A stretch of DNA of 64,000 nt, from the NCBI RefSeq assembly GCF_002933395.1, contig NZ_PKFN01000011.1, forward strand, positions 1-64,000. The letters run 5' to 3'. Positions 26,800-36,516 of this stretch are shown piece by piece (position 1 is the first letter of the stretch; each line of letters opens with the position of its first letter). This DNA comes from Yoonia maritima (lineage in GTDB: Bacteria; Pseudomonadota; Alphaproteobacteria; Rhodobacterales; Rhodobacteraceae). The notes below the pieces were generated by a model that saw only the letters and a program-made list of their open reading frames with translations, did no database searches and was not told the origin of the DNA. The translations under genes were made by a program, and so were the position numbers.

Positions 26800-27927
26800 A
26801 TGATTCGTGGGGGATTTAATTTGCGTATTGATTTACATGATAAAGGCATGCGGCGTGCGGTGACACGTGTGACAATCGCGGATGTTTCAGATGCGCTGGG
26901 ATTGACTAAGTCGACAGTGTCACGTGCGCTGAACCATTATCCCGACATTTCAGAAACCACCCGCAACCGTGTAAAAGCGATGGCCGATAAAATGGGCTAT
27001 CGTCCGCTAAGCCACGCACAAGCCATCCGGACAGGGTTGGTGAAATCACTGGGTCTTGTTATCCAAATGGCAGATCACGACGCGCAGCGTCCATTTTTAG
27101 CGGAATTTCTGGCGGGTCTTTCTGAGGGCGCAAGTGCCGAAGGTTTTACCCTCACCATTGCAACATCAAACAGCGCAGCTGCGACGGTTGAAACCTTTCG
27201 TAATATGATCCGTGACCGCAAGGCGGATGGATTTATTTTACAACGAACAATGATCAACGACCGGCGGATTGCACTGTTACGTAAAGAACGGGTTCCGTTT
27301 GTTTTGTTCGGCCGTGCGGATCAGCCTGACGACTGTCCATCGTTTGATATTTTGGGCGAGGTGGCAATGCGCGAGGCGGTGTTGCACCTTGTGTCACTGG
27401 GGCACCGCCACATCGGTTTTATCAACGGCGGAACGCAGTATACCTATGCCCCATTCCGCAACGCCGGCTTTTTGCGGGGAATGCAGGATGCGGGACTGCC
27501 GGTGGACGCGGCATGTGTGTCACAGGATGCGGTTACAGTCGCAGACGGAGAAGCGGCTGCGACAGAGATGCTGTCTTTGCCGACGCCACCTACCGCAATC
27601 ATATGTGCCGTCGATATGGCGGCGCTGGGCGTTTACCGCGCTGCAGCCTTTGCAGGTTTGGTCGTGGGGGAAGACATTTCCGTAATCGGCTATGACGGTG
27701 TGCCCGAGGGCGCACATGTATCACCGCCATTGTCGACGTTTGCTGTCAATTTCAAAGAAGCAGGTCAACGCCTGAGCGGCCTTTTGATCCGCCGTATTCG
27801 CGGGGCGAAATCGCAAGATTTGCAAGAAACGGCAGTGCCAAAGTTTCTTAATCGCGGATCGACTGGTCCCGTGCTTGCTGATCCGAATACTTCAATTTTT
27901 ACTAAGGGAGGGAACTATGAAAATTAA
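26800..27927 (+). CDS. LacI-family transcriptional regulator of the sugar operon
   Basis: 375 residues from the ATG at 26800. A TTG at 26821 is an attractive alternative start because GGGGGA lies 7 bases upstream. The HTH begins VTIADVSDALGLTKSTVSRALNHYPDIS, followed by the hinge GYRPLSHAQAIRTG and a periplasmic-binding-protein-like effector domain (ISVIGYDGVPEGAHVSPPLSTF). A frame starting upstream at 26773 would include the operator palindrome and is unlikely. Its last 11 bases overlap the start of the sugar-binding protein gene, so regulator and transporter are one transcription unit. Confidence 0.92.
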   Translation: MIRGGFNLRIDLHDKGMRRAVTRVTIADVSDALGLTKSTVSRALNHYPDISETTRNRVKAMADKMGYRPLSHAQAIRTGLVKSLGLVIQMADHDAQRPFLAEFLAGLSEGASAEGFTLTIATSNSAAATVETFRNMIRDRKADGFILQRTMINDRRIALLRKERVPFVLFGRADQPDDCPSFDILGEVAMREAVLHLVSLGHRHIGFINGGTQYTYAPFRNAGFLRGMQDAGLPVDAACVSQDAVTVADGEAAATEMLSLPTPPTAIICAVDMAALGVYRAAAFAGLVVGEDISVIGYDGVPEGAHVSPPLSTFAVNFKEAGQRLSGLLIRRIRGAKSQDLQETAVPKFLNRGSTGPVLADPNTSIFTKGGNYEN

Positions 27928-29269
27928 TCGTAAATCCACATTAATGATGGGCGCGGCGACTGCTCTTGTCCTGTCCGCTGTTGGCGCACATGCTGACACA
28001 CTGCGGTTTTGGACAACCGAAGAACAGCCCGAACGTCTTGCGCGGCAAGAGCAGATGGCTGCTGATTTCGCGGCCGCCTCTGGTCACACCGTCGAGGTCA
28101 TTCCAGTTACCGAAAGCGATCTTGGTACCCGTGCGACAGCGGCCTATGCAGCCGGTGATCTGCCCGATGTGATTTATCACACTTTGCAATATGCGCTGCC
28201 TTGGGCTGATGCCGGTATTTTGGATGCAGATGCCGCGACGGATGTGATCGAAAACCTAGGCGTTGATACGTTTGCGCCAGGTGCGCTTGCTATGGCGACA
28301 AGCAACGAAGGTTACGCATCTGTGCCTGCCGATGGTTGGACGCAAATGATCGTTTACCGTGCTGACAAGTTTGAAGATGCAGGTCTTGAGCCGCCGACAT
28401 CTTATGCCAATGTGTTGGCGGCGGTTGACGCGCTGCATAATCCACCTGAAATGTACGGGTTCGTCGCGGCAACGAAGGTCGATGAAAACTTCATGAGCCA
28501 AGTTCTGGAACATGTGTTCCTTGCGAATGGCGTTTCCCCAGTTGGCCCAGATGGCATCCAACCATTAGACGAGGCGGCAACGATCGAAGTGCTAGAGTTC
28601 TACAAGGCCATCGCAGAGGCGTCGCCTCCGGGTGATCTGTATTGGGATCAGTCGCGTTCACTGTATTTCTCGGGGAATGCAGCGATGATCATTTGGTCGC
28701 CGTTCATTTTGGACGAATTGGCAGGCTTGCGTGACAGTGCGCCGCCCACAATCAACGATGATCCAACCAGCCCAGCATTGGCGGCAGCAACTGGTATCGT
28801 GACGACGTTCTCTGGCCCCTCTAACCCGGACGGGGCAGCATGGGGTGATATCCGCTATTTCGGCATCACGTCTGATGCTTCGACCGACGCGGCCATGGAA
28901 TTTGTCGAATATTCGATGAACGAAGGTTACGGTCAGACGCTTGCCATCGCGCCAGAGGGTAAGTTCCCTGTGCGGCGCGGGACGGCGGACAACCCGACTG
29001 AGTTTAGCGATCTTTGGGCAACCTTGGATGTGGGCGTGGACCGCAAGGCGCCGCTGGGCGACTTGTATGATCCGGCAATGATTGAAGAAATCGTTGGTGG
29101 TTTGGATGTCGCACAGCGCTGGGGCGTTGCGGATGGCCAGCTAGCGACAGCATCAAAGATCATCAACAGCCAAGTGATCAACCGTTTGGTGCGTGAATAC
29201 ATCGACGGTGAACGCGATGCAGCGGCAACAGTGGCAGCACTGAACGAAGCCATCGCAGGCGTCGAGTAA
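27917..29269 (+). CDS. ABC transporter sugar-binding protein (family 1)
   Basis: 450 residues from the ATG at 27917, with GGGAGGG just upstream. A Sec signal (MKINRKSTLMMGAATALVLS...GAHA) precedes a MalE-like fold (LRFWTTEEQPERLARQEQM, AAGDLPDVIYHTLQYALPWADAGIL). Periplasmic receptor for the permeases and ATPase downstream. The ligand is unknown; the linked GH63-like enzyme suggests a small alpha-glycoside such as a glucosyl- or mannosyl-glycerate type solute. A strong stem-loop follows the stop codon. Confidence 0.92.
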   Translation: MKINRKSTLMMGAATALVLSAVGAHADTLRFWTTEEQPERLARQEQMAADFAAASGHTVEVIPVTESDLGTRATAAYAAGDLPDVIYHTLQYALPWADAGILDADAATDVIENLGVDTFAPGALAMATSNEGYASVPADGWTQMIVYRADKFEDAGLEPPTSYANVLAAVDALHNPPEMYGFVAATKVDENFMSQVLEHVFLANGVSPVGPDGIQPLDEAATIEVLEFYKAIAEASPPGDLYWDQSRSLYFSGNAAMIIWSPFILDELAGLRDSAPPTINDDPTSPALAAATGIVTTFSGPSNPDGAAWGDIRYFGITSDASTDAAMEFVEYSMNEGYGQTLAIAPEGKFPVRRGTADNPTEFSDLWATLDVGVDRKAPLGDLYDPAMIEEIVGGLDVAQRWGVADGQLATASKIINSQVINRLVREYIDGERDAAATVAALNEAIAGVE

Positions 29270-29277
29270 CAAGTAGC

Positions 29278-29306
29278 GCAAGGCGGCGTGACCTGCGCCG
29301 CCTTGC
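29278..29306 (+). other. Stem-loop between the sugar-binding protein and first permease genes
   Basis: Perfect 11-bp stem GCAAGGCGGCG (29278-29288) with CGCCGCCTTGC (29296-29306) and a 7-nt loop, 9 bases after the binding-protein stop. No T-run follows, as expected of an mRNA-stabilising element giving more binding protein than permease. Confidence 0.75.
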
Positions 29307-29333
29307 ATAAGGCTAATTTCGGAGCACCACACC

Positions 29334-30578
29334 ATGTCAGACGTTTCACCACCCAAAGGCTCTGGCCCGCTCGCGCGGTTAGAGGCGCGTTTGGCTTGGG
29401 GATTGCTTGCGCCCACGATTGCGGCAGTCGCATTGGTGGTGATCCTTCCGTTGCTTGCGATCTTTTGGATCAGCATTAAGCCGGTATCGCTATCTGACCT
29501 GCGCGCGCCAGAGGTGGTCATCCGTGAAGATATCCGTGGCGACTATGAATCCGTCGGTGACGAAGCCTCGATCAGATACCGGCTACGCAATTCATCCCAA
29601 GACCAACCCATACGTGGCGTCACAATAACAGACACTATTCCTCAGGGTTTAGCTGTCTTTGACCTCGACCCGCGGTGTGCGTTGGATGGTCGGGCATTGT
29701 TTTGCGACTTTGGCGATTGGGAGGGCGGATTTCGTGAAACGCTCATGATCCCTGTCATGGTCGAACAGTCCTATTTAGACACTAATTTGCGCCCGCAAGA
29801 CACTGATGCGACGGTTACTGGCCGCGCTTCAAGCGTGCTGAGCAATGCGACCTTTACCTTTGATAATTTCAAACGCGTTTTTGACGGCGATGAATTCTGG
29901 TCGGTTCTGTGGGTCACGCTGTTTTACACTGTGTTCGGGACGATTGGGGCGCTACTGTTTGGGTTGTTCGCAGCGATGCTGCTGAACAAATCGTTCAAAG
30001 GTCAGGGCATTTTACGCGGGCTATATCTGTTCCCTTACGTATCGCCTGTCATTGCTGTGGCCTTTGCTTGGATTTTGTTGTTCGATCCGTTTTCAGGGTC
30101 TGCCAATGCGCTTTTGATCCAAATGGGCGTCACGCAAGAGGCGATCAACTTTTTCGGTCAGCGGCCATTGGCATTGATCATGGTGACCCTGTTTGAAATC
30201 TGGCGCTATTTTCCGCTGTCATTCCTGTTCATCCTTGCGCGGATGCAGTCGATCGAGAGCGATATGTACGAGGCCGCCGATATGGATGGCGCGTCACCGT
30301 TCCAGCAATTTTGGTACCTAAGTGTGCCGCAGTTGTTGGGCATTCTTTCCGTTCTGTTCCTGCTGCGCTTCATTTGGACGTTCAACAAATTCGATGACAT
30401 TTTTCTGCTAACGGGTGGCAATGCGGGTACGCGAACGCTGACGGTGAATGTCTATGAGCAGGCGTTTGCAGTGTCTAACATTGGGGCAGGGGCTGCAGTT
30501 GCCGTCGTGATCTTTGGCTGTTTGCTGCTATTCTCGTTCTTCTTCTTCCGGTTCATCAGTCAGGAGGAAGGGCTATGA
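29334..30578 (+). CDS. ABC sugar permease (MalF-like) with an inserted DUF11-like periplasmic domain
   Basis: 414 residues. After the first helix (~24-46) there is a ~100-residue extracytoplasmic insert (about 67-165) reading GDEASIRYRLRNSS...IRGVTITDTIPQGLAVFDL...RCALDGRALFCDF. This resembles the DUF11 / CARDB-like beta-sandwich seen in surface proteins, with two cysteines (115, 124) placed for a disulphide. The remaining five helices form a normal MalF/UgpA core with the EAA loop EAADMDGASPFQQFWYLSVPQL. E. coli MalF also has a large second periplasmic domain that contacts MalE, so this insert may have the same role with a different fold. Overlaps the next permease by 4 bases. Confidence 0.9.
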   Translation: MSDVSPPKGSGPLARLEARLAWGLLAPTIAAVALVVILPLLAIFWISIKPVSLSDLRAPEVVIREDIRGDYESVGDEASIRYRLRNSSQDQPIRGVTITDTIPQGLAVFDLDPRCALDGRALFCDFGDWEGGFRETLMIPVMVEQSYLDTNLRPQDTDATVTGRASSVLSNATFTFDNFKRVFDGDEFWSVLWVTLFYTVFGTIGALLFGLFAAMLLNKSFKGQGILRGLYLFPYVSPVIAVAFAWILLFDPFSGSANALLIQMGVTQEAINFFGQRPLALIMVTLFEIWRYFPLSFLFILARMQSIESDMYEAADMDGASPFQQFWYLSVPQLLGILSVLFLLRFIWTFNKFDDIFLLTGGNAGTRTLTVNVYEQAFAVSNIGAGAAVAVVIFGCLLLFSFFFFRFISQEEGL

Positions 30579-31783
30579 AGCACCTACGCTTTGGATATGT
30601 CACAGCACCGGTTTTGGGCGTCATGTGGACATTCGTGATTGCCCTTACCGTCGCCATCGCGATGAGCTTTGCAACGGGTTCGGCCTTTCGCCCTTCGGGA
30701 TTAGGCGCATTGATTTGGGGCGCTGGGCTGGGGTTGGCGTGTCTGCCGGGGCCAGTATGGAAACCCGTTGCCGCAGGTATCATCGTCACGATTGCGGCCC
30801 TGTTCGGTTTTGGTCCCATTGCCATCGGGGACGGCGTGTCAGGTTTTTCAAGCCTGCTAGGTGCCGCCGGAACCGCCGGGTTCGCCGTGCTTGGGCTATG
30901 GATCATGCTGGACGAGGTCGCATTCGGCCCGATCAATCGGCACGTGTTTGAGGCCGCGATTATCAAGTTTCTGACCGGATTTGGATATATCTTCTTTACC
31001 GCCATCGTGTTGATCCCGTTCTACGTGATGGTGCTGACTAGCCTCAAAAACCAAGCCGAGCTTATTCAAAATCCGTTAGATTTTTCAGTGGACCTTTCCA
31101 AAGGTTGGGATCTGTTTCGGTCGTATGACGAATTGTTCACGCAGTTTAATTTTGGCACTTATCTGCTGAACTCTTTCATCATCTCAGTTCTGACGGTCTT
31201 CATTACGTTGCTGTTCGCTGTGCCCGGTGCCTATGCCGTTGCGCGGCTTCGGTTTCGCGGGCGCGCCGCGTTTTCTAGGTCGATTTTGCTGATCTATATG
31301 GTGCCGATGATCGTGCTGGCGCTGCCAATCTACATTGCTTTTTCCATGCTGGGCCTGCGCAATAGCCTTGGCGGGATCATCATGATCTATCCGGTCACGA
31401 CGATCCCCGTCGCGCTTTATATGCTGCAAGGGTATTTCCGCGGACTGCCCGCCGAGATCGAAGAGGCAGGTCTAATGGACGGGCTAAGTCGGCTAAAGGT
31501 GATCTGGAAGATTACGCTGCCACTGTCACTGCCCGCCATGGCTTCGGTTTCGCTTTATGTTTTCATGATCGCTTGGAATGAATTCCTGCTTGCGTTCATG
31601 CTGCTGGATGATCCGTCAAAATTCACGCTGACACGTGGGATCGCCAGTCTCAACTCTTCTGAAATTCCGCGCCAGCACCTGATGGCAGGCTCTGTGATCG
31701 CGACCGTGCCGATCATGGTTCTGTTCTTGGGGTTAGAGCGTTTTATGACAAAAGGACTGACCGCCGGGTCGGTCAAAGGATAA
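30575..31783 (+). CDS. ABC sugar permease (MalG-like) with extra N-terminal helices
   Basis: 402 residues, about 120 longer than usual MalG/UgpE proteins. The extra N-terminal part holds about four hydrophobic helices (residues 8-30, 42-60, 65-85, 92-112), rich in Gly/Ala. The standard core starts near residue 130 (FIFFTAIVLIPFYVMVLTSLKNQ-type start) and has the ATPase-coupling EAA loop EIEEAGLMDGLSRLKVIWKITLPL. The extension may contact the DUF11-bearing partner or just add helices; its role is unknown. Four-base ATGA overlap with the upstream permease. Confidence 0.9.
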   Translation: MKHLRFGYVTAPVLGVMWTFVIALTVAIAMSFATGSAFRPSGLGALIWGAGLGLACLPGPVWKPVAAGIIVTIAALFGFGPIAIGDGVSGFSSLLGAAGTAGFAVLGLWIMLDEVAFGPINRHVFEAAIIKFLTGFGYIFFTAIVLIPFYVMVLTSLKNQAELIQNPLDFSVDLSKGWDLFRSYDELFTQFNFGTYLLNSFIISVLTVFITLLFAVPGAYAVARLRFRGRAAFSRSILLIYMVPMIVLALPIYIAFSMLGLRNSLGGIIMIYPVTTIPVALYMLQGYFRGLPAEIEEAGLMDGLSRLKVIWKITLPLSLPAMASVSLYVFMIAWNEFLLAFMLLDDPSKFTLTRGIASLNSSEIPRQHLMAGSVIATVPIMVLFLGLERFMTKGLTAGSVKG

Positions 31784-31787
31784 CAAG

Positions 31788-33044
31788 ATGAACTACGATA
31801 AACTTGATAAACGGGCGCGCAAAATCCTACAGGCGAATGACCGGGGGCTTTACACAGTGCCTACCAAAGGGCTTTACCCCTATCAGTGGAACTGGGACAG
31901 CGCGTTTTGTGCATGGGGTATTGCGACATATGACGTGCGTCGTGCTTGGGCCGAGTTAGAGACGCTTTTTACCGGTCAATGGGACAATGGGATGGTGCCG
32001 CATATCGTGTTTCACAAGCAGGCATTCGGCTATTTTCCGGGGCCTGATGTTTGGGATGTTCCGCGCGTGCCGCATACATCGGGTATTACTCAGCCACCTA
32101 TCGCCGCAACAATGGCACGCAGTGTTTATGAACAAGACAAACACTATGGCCGGGTGCATATGGAACTGCTGTATGGGCGGTTGGTGTCTTGGCATCGCTG
32201 GTTCGTGAAATATCGCATGCATGATGGTATGGTTGTTATCACGCACCCTTGGGAATCTGGCCGTGATAATGCTATCGATTGGGATGGCGCGATGGCCAAT
32301 GTTGATGGGTCAAATGTCGGGGAATACACCCGCCGGGACACCGCGCATATCGACCCTGAAATGCGCCCCAAAAAAGAAGACTATGACCGCTATCTTGCGA
32401 TGCTGTATTTCTCGCGCGATTGCGGCTGGGATGAGGTTGAGATCGCAAAGAACTCTCCTTTGCGGGTCGCGGATGTCGGTATGACGTTCCTGTTTTTGCG
32501 CGCTTGTCGCGACTTGTTGCATCTCGCGTTGGAGCTGGATCACGAAACTGACGAAATCCAAGGCTGGATTAGCGCCCTAAAAGAAGGTGTCGACCGACAC
32601 TGGAATGCTGACCGTGGGCACTACGATAGCATCGATATTCGTACTGGAAAATTTGCTAACTCTCTTAGCACGGGGTCATTTTTATGTTGGTATGCAGGCG
32701 TGGATCATCCAGAGATGTTGGCACATTACGAACGGATCATGGGCGAGGTGCCATTTGGCGTACCCTCTAATGACCCGGCTGCGGATACGTTTAACCCTAA
32801 ACGATATTGGCGAGGTCCGACATGGTCCAACGTGAACGCGTTGATCGCTATTGGATTGGCTGAGATGCACCATATTACTAAGGCAGAAGAACTACGTAAA
32901 GCGACCCAAAGCCTAATCGCAGAGCATGGTTTTTACGAATATTTCGACCCTTACCAAGGCTCGCCTGAAGGCGGCGATAACTTTAGCTGGACGGCTTCGA
33001 TTTGGCTGACTTGGGCATCACCGCATGCAAAGGGGAGGTTCTAA
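31788..33044 (+). CDS. Cytoplasmic GH63-like glycoside hydrolase
   Basis: 418 residues, no signal peptide, an (alpha/alpha)6-barrel glycosidase of the trehalase/GH63 type: GLYPYQWNWDSAFCAWG near the start, HPWESGRDNAIDWD centrally (catalytic acid region), RYWRGPTWSNVNALIAIGL and GGDNFSWTASIWL near the end. Size and motifs resemble bacterial mannosylglycerate/glucosylglycerate hydrolases more than the large processing glucosidases. Being cytoplasmic and placed between permease and ATPase genes, it would cleave the imported glycoside. Starts 4 bases after the permease stop and abuts the ATPase gene. Exact substrate is an inference. Confidence 0.85.
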   Translation: MNYDKLDKRARKILQANDRGLYTVPTKGLYPYQWNWDSAFCAWGIATYDVRRAWAELETLFTGQWDNGMVPHIVFHKQAFGYFPGPDVWDVPRVPHTSGITQPPIAATMARSVYEQDKHYGRVHMELLYGRLVSWHRWFVKYRMHDGMVVITHPWESGRDNAIDWDGAMANVDGSNVGEYTRRDTAHIDPEMRPKKEDYDRYLAMLYFSRDCGWDEVEIAKNSPLRVADVGMTFLFLRACRDLLHLALELDHETDEIQGWISALKEGVDRHWNADRGHYDSIDIRTGKFANSLSTGSFLCWYAGVDHPEMLAHYERIMGEVPFGVPSNDPAADTFNPKRYWRGPTWSNVNALIAIGLAEMHHITKAEELRKATQSLIAEHGFYEYFDPYQGSPEGGDNFSWTASIWLTWASPHAKGRF

Positions 33045-34061
33045 ATGGGGTCTATCGCGCTAAAATCTGTCGAAAAGTGGTTCGGCGATGTTCAGGTGAT
33101 TAAAGGCATCGACCTTGAGATCGGAGAAGGTGAGTTTATCATTTTTGTTGGCCCCTCTGGCTGCGGAAAATCCACGTTGCTGCGGATGATTGCGGGGCTA
33201 GAGGAAACCAGTCGCGGTCAAATCATGATCGATGATCGCGATGCCACGGCTGAACCGCCGGCCAAGCGCGGTCTTGCGATGGTTTTCCAATCCTACGCGC
33301 TTTATCCGCATATGTCGGTTCGCGACAATGTTGGTTTTCCGTTGAAATCGGCAGGCATGTCAGCCATCGAAGTGGCGGCAAAAGTGGATGAAGCCGCTCG
33401 GGTTTTGAAGCTAGATGCCTACATGGATCGTCGGCCCAAAGATCTGTCGGGTGGTCAGCGCCAGCGCGTCGCAATTGGACGCTCTATCGTGCGCGATCCG
33501 ACTGCGTTCTTGTTTGATGAACCGCTCTCGAACCTTGATGCCGCTCTGCGGGTTGCGATGCGTTATGAAATTGCCAAACTGCACCAGACCCTGAAATCCA
33601 CGATGATCTATGTCACCCACGATCAGGTCGAAGCAATGACGCTTGCCGACCGGATCGTCGTACTGGATGGCGGTCGCATTGCGCAGGTCGGCACCCCGCG
33701 CGAGCTATACGAAAAGCCCGCGAACTTGTTCGTTGCGCAATTCATCGGCTCACCCAAGATGAACGTGGTACCCGCTGAAACTGTCACAGAGGTGGCGATG
33801 CCAACGGGGACGACGCACATTGGGTTACGTCCTGAACATGCGGTGTTGGGTGCGGCCGGATCTGGCCAGTTAGAAGGCACAGTGGATGTCCTTGAATACC
33901 TTGGCGCGGATACGTTTGTTGTGCTTGATTGCGCAGAGGCGGGGCAGGTTACCGTCCGTGTTCTGGGGGATAGTGACCTGTCACCCGGCGACAAGACTAG
34001 CGTGCAGTTCGACCCCGCACGCACGCATTTCTTTGGTGCGGACGGTATCGCGCTATTCTAG
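33045..34061 (+). CDS. ABC transporter ATP-binding protein (MalK/UgpC type)
   Basis: 338 residues: Walker [11 protein letters not shown]-loop [13 protein letters not shown], signature [14 protein letters not shown], Walker [13 protein letters not shown]-loop YVTHD, and a C-terminal TOBE domain (~235-335, [12 protein letters not shown]). It powers the sugar permeases encoded just upstream. Starts directly after the hydrolase stop. Its TAG stop and that of the convergent gene share the tetramer CTAG at 34058-34061. Confidence 0.95.
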   Translation: MGSIALKSVEKWFGDVQVIKGIDLEIGEGEFIIFVGPSGCGKSTLLRMIAGLEETSRGQIMIDDRDATAEPPAKRGLAMVFQSYALYPHMSVRDNVGFPLKSAGMSAIEVAAKVDEAARVLKLDAYMDRRPKDLSGGQRQRVAIGRSIVRDPTAFLFDEPLSNLDAALRVAMRYEIAKLHQTLKSTMIYVTHDQVEAMTLADRIVVLDGGRIAQVGTPRELYEKPANLFVAQFIGSPKMNVVPAETVTEVAMPTGTTHIGLRPEHAVLGAAGSGQLEGTVDVLEYLGADTFVVLDCAEAGQVTVRVLGDSDLSPGDKTSVQFDPARTHFFGADGIALF

Positions 34062-35116
34062 GGGGCGGATAGGAAACCACCCTCGGGCAGTGCGCCGAAC
34101 GTCGATCGCCACTGCCCGACAAACCGCGAACGCCGATGTCGGTCCATTGCCACCAACAATTTTGGGTCAATGGGGATCGTCCGCTGTGCGCTTTCCGACA
34201 GCAATGTCGCATCGTCGTCACGACGTTGAACAAGATTTCCAGCGGCCAAAATATCTTGGCCTTGGGGTGACAGTAAGAAATCTAACAAGATCGCGGCGCC
34301 AACTTTGTTCGTTGCTGTTTGCGGGATCATATAAGCGCGCGACAACAAGAGCGTATAGTCCTCGGGGTGGATGACGCCGATATTTTTCCGCGGAGTTGAG
34401 CTAAGGTACGACCCAAGGACGTTGTAGGCGATCAGATATTCACCTTTGGCGACACCATCAATGATTTCGGCAGAACAGCACGTCGCGACGGCATTGGTGC
34501 GTGCGAATCCCTCTAATAGACCACCGAATGTTGTGGCTTCTAGGCTGTCCATAAATGCGAACAGAAAACCTAGCCCTGATGCTTCAACATCGTAGGTGGC
34601 GATTTTACCGCGATAGGGTGACTCTGCGCGTCGCATCAGGTCAAGCAAGGCAAAGCGCGTGTGCGGCGCATCTTCGGCGGGGACGAGGGCGCTGTTGTAG
34701 ATAATCACCGCAGGTTCGAGCGTAATCCCCCAAAGTTCGTTACGCCAGACACGCGCTGTGGATAGCCCCCGCGTGATGTCAGATGTATATGGATGCGCAC
34801 ATGCGCGATTAACAAGGTCGACCATCTGGTGCACGCCCGAGGACAGGACTGCATCCGCGGCTGGTATCTGACCATCACACGCAGCGCGGCTATCTGCATA
34901 AAGCGCGTTGGACCCCCATTGTTCATAGGTGATCGAGATATCAGGGTAGATACCAACAAATGCATCGAGCGCAGGTGTCAAAACGCCAATATCAGTGGTT
35001 GAACGCACGACAATATCGGTGGGGGCAATTGCCACATCTGACACAAAATGCGCGACGGCCTCCTGGGCGATGGCGGGGCCTGACAACATCCATATACAAA
35101 CGATGTAGCGGATCAT
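34058..35116 (-). CDS. ABC-type periplasmic binding protein linked to TctDE
   Basis: 352 residues with a Sec signal ([17 protein letters not shown]) and a type 2 binding-protein fold of the iron/spermidine/thiamine-like group ([38 protein letters not shown], and [27 protein letters not shown] latter half). Its ATG overlaps the stop of the sensor kinase gene (ATGA), and no permease or ATPase accompanies it. The likely role is an extracytoplasmic sensor feeding ligand information to the TctE-like kinase, not transport. The ligand may be the tricarboxylate or related compound handled by tctCBA; this is an inference. Confidence 0.8.
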   Translation of the reverse strand: MIRYIVCIWMLSGPAIAQEAVAHFVSDVAIAPTDIVVRSTTDIGVLTPALDAFVGIYPDISITYEQWGSNALYADSRAACDGQIPAADAVLSSGVHQMVDLVNRACAHPYTSDITRGLSTARVWRNELWGITLEPAVIIYNSALVPAEDAPHTRFALLDLMRRAESPYRGKIATYDVEASGLGFLFAFMDSLEATTFGGLLEGFARTNAVATCCSAEIIDGVAKGEYLIAYNVLGSYLSSTPRKNIGVIHPEDYTLLLSRAYMIPQTATNKVGAAILLDFLLSPQGQDILAAGNLVQRRDDDATLLSESAQRTIPIDPKLLVAMDRHRRSRFVGQWRSTFGALPEGGFLSAP

Positions 35117-36516
35117 GTGTTGTCCTCATTTTGGGAGGGCAATGTTAGGGTTACCCGAAATCCTGTTTCTGTTGTGCCCATGTTGACTGAACCGTTAAAT
35201 GCTTCGGCGACGGCGTGTACGATCGACAGGCCAAGTCCTGCGCTATTGCCTTGAGACGCCGCTGATCGTTCGAAACGTCCGCCAATTCGCGATAAGATAT
35301 CATGTCCTGGGCCTTTGCCTGCGTCTTCGACCCATAGCTCTGATTGAAGCGGGCTTGTACTAACGCCGATGCGAATAGGTGCTTTGCCGTGCTGTAACGC
35401 ATTAGTTAGCATGTTTTTACCCGCCTCAGTGACGGATACTTCATCCGCCATGACAATAACGGGGGCGTCGGTGATGATCAGATCAACCTCGACACCGGGG
35501 GCAAGCAGTTCTGGGTCGCATTCGTCTAGAACTTGCAGCGCGATATCGCGCAGATCCACAGGTTCTGGCGGGGCGTTATCCGTGCGGTGAATAACCAATG
35601 CGCGCGACAGCATTTGATCCAGTAAATTTCCCAACGACCGGGTGCGCCGCAATAGCCGCTCAAGCCGTTGTGGCTGATGTTCGGTATCATCTTCAATTGC
35701 CAATTCTGCCTGCGCGCGGATTGCAGCGACCGGGGTGCGTAACTGGTGCGCTGTGTCTGAAATCAGGTGTTTCATCGCGCCGATTTGCCGGTCAAGCCGC
35801 TGCATAAATCGGTTCATTGCATCGGTCATTACTGCGACTTCGGCTGGGCCATCGGCCTGCATCGGGGTTAGATCATAGGGATCACGTGCCAGTAATTCGT
35901 TTGCCATCCGTTCAAGCGGGCGCATCGCGGACCGGATCACTAAATACGCACTTAGGATCAGCGCGATGCCCGCAAGCCCGGTGATAACAAGTGCACCTTT
36001 GGTCAGGTCAATTGCCATCGCATTGCGGGCGCGCAGCGTTTGTCCAACAGTGACCGATACCGTTCCGGAATAGTCCCGCTCTGAGAATCTGCGGACGACG
36101 GTCACAAAACGGCTTGGTTCACCTTGCAATGTGCTGTCGTAATAAAAAGGATCAGCCTGCCGCCGCGCCGCGCCTTCGGGCGGTAACGCGGTTTCGTATC
36201 CCGTCAAAAGCGCGCCGTCTGGGCCACGTACCGCGTAAGCAATGCGATCATCCAGAGCGAGCGACAGTAAGCCAAACGCAGACACAGGAATGTCGGCGAT
36301 TGCGGCCCCATCGATGATATTGATTGATTCAGCGATGTCATTTGCTGCCCCCACCAGCAATCTGTCATAGGACTGCCGCGCCGCGTTTTTACCGTAGGCA
36401 AACGCCGCGAGTGAAACGATACATCCCCCTATGGCGAGCAGTGACAAGACGCCAATCATGACCCGCGAAAGAAGCGAACGCTGTGCCAGCTTGGATGGTT
36501 GATCAACCGCTGGCAT
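35113..36516 (-). CDS. tctE: TctE-like sensor histidine kinase
   Basis: 467 residues: helix ~18-40, an extracytoplasmic 2CSK_N-type sensor domain ~45-170, helix ~173-195, HAMP ~197-245, HisKA with His257 in SDTAHQLRTPVAAI, and HATPase with the N-box NMLTNALQHG and G-boxes EDAGKGPG and SAGLGLSIVHAV. It phosphorylates the TctD regulator whose gene it overlaps by 14 bases. TctDE systems control uptake of citrate-like acids through the tripartite tctCBA transporter, which lies divergently here. Confidence 0.9.
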   Translation of the reverse strand: MPAVDQPSKLAQRSLLSRVMIGVLSLLAIGGCIVSLAAFAYGKNAARQSYDRLLVGAANDIAESINIIDGAAIADIPVSAFGLLSLALDDRIAYAVRGPDGALLTGYETALPPEGAARRQADPFYYDSTLQGEPSRFVTVVRRFSERDYSGTVSVTVGQTLRARNAMAIDLTKGALVITGLAGIALILSAYLVIRSAMRPLERMANELLARDPYDLTPMQADGPAEVAVMTDAMNRFMQRLDRQIGAMKHLISDTAHQLRTPVAAIRAQAELAIEDDTEHQPQRLERLLRRTRSLGNLLDQMLSRALVIHRTDNAPPEPVDLRDIALQVLDECDPELLAPGVEVDLIITDAPVIVMADEVSVTEAGKNMLTNALQHGKAPIRIGVSTSPLQSELWVEDAGKGPGHDILSRIGGRFERSAASQGNSAGLGLSIVHAVAEAFNGSVNMGTTETGFRVTLTLPSQNEDNT

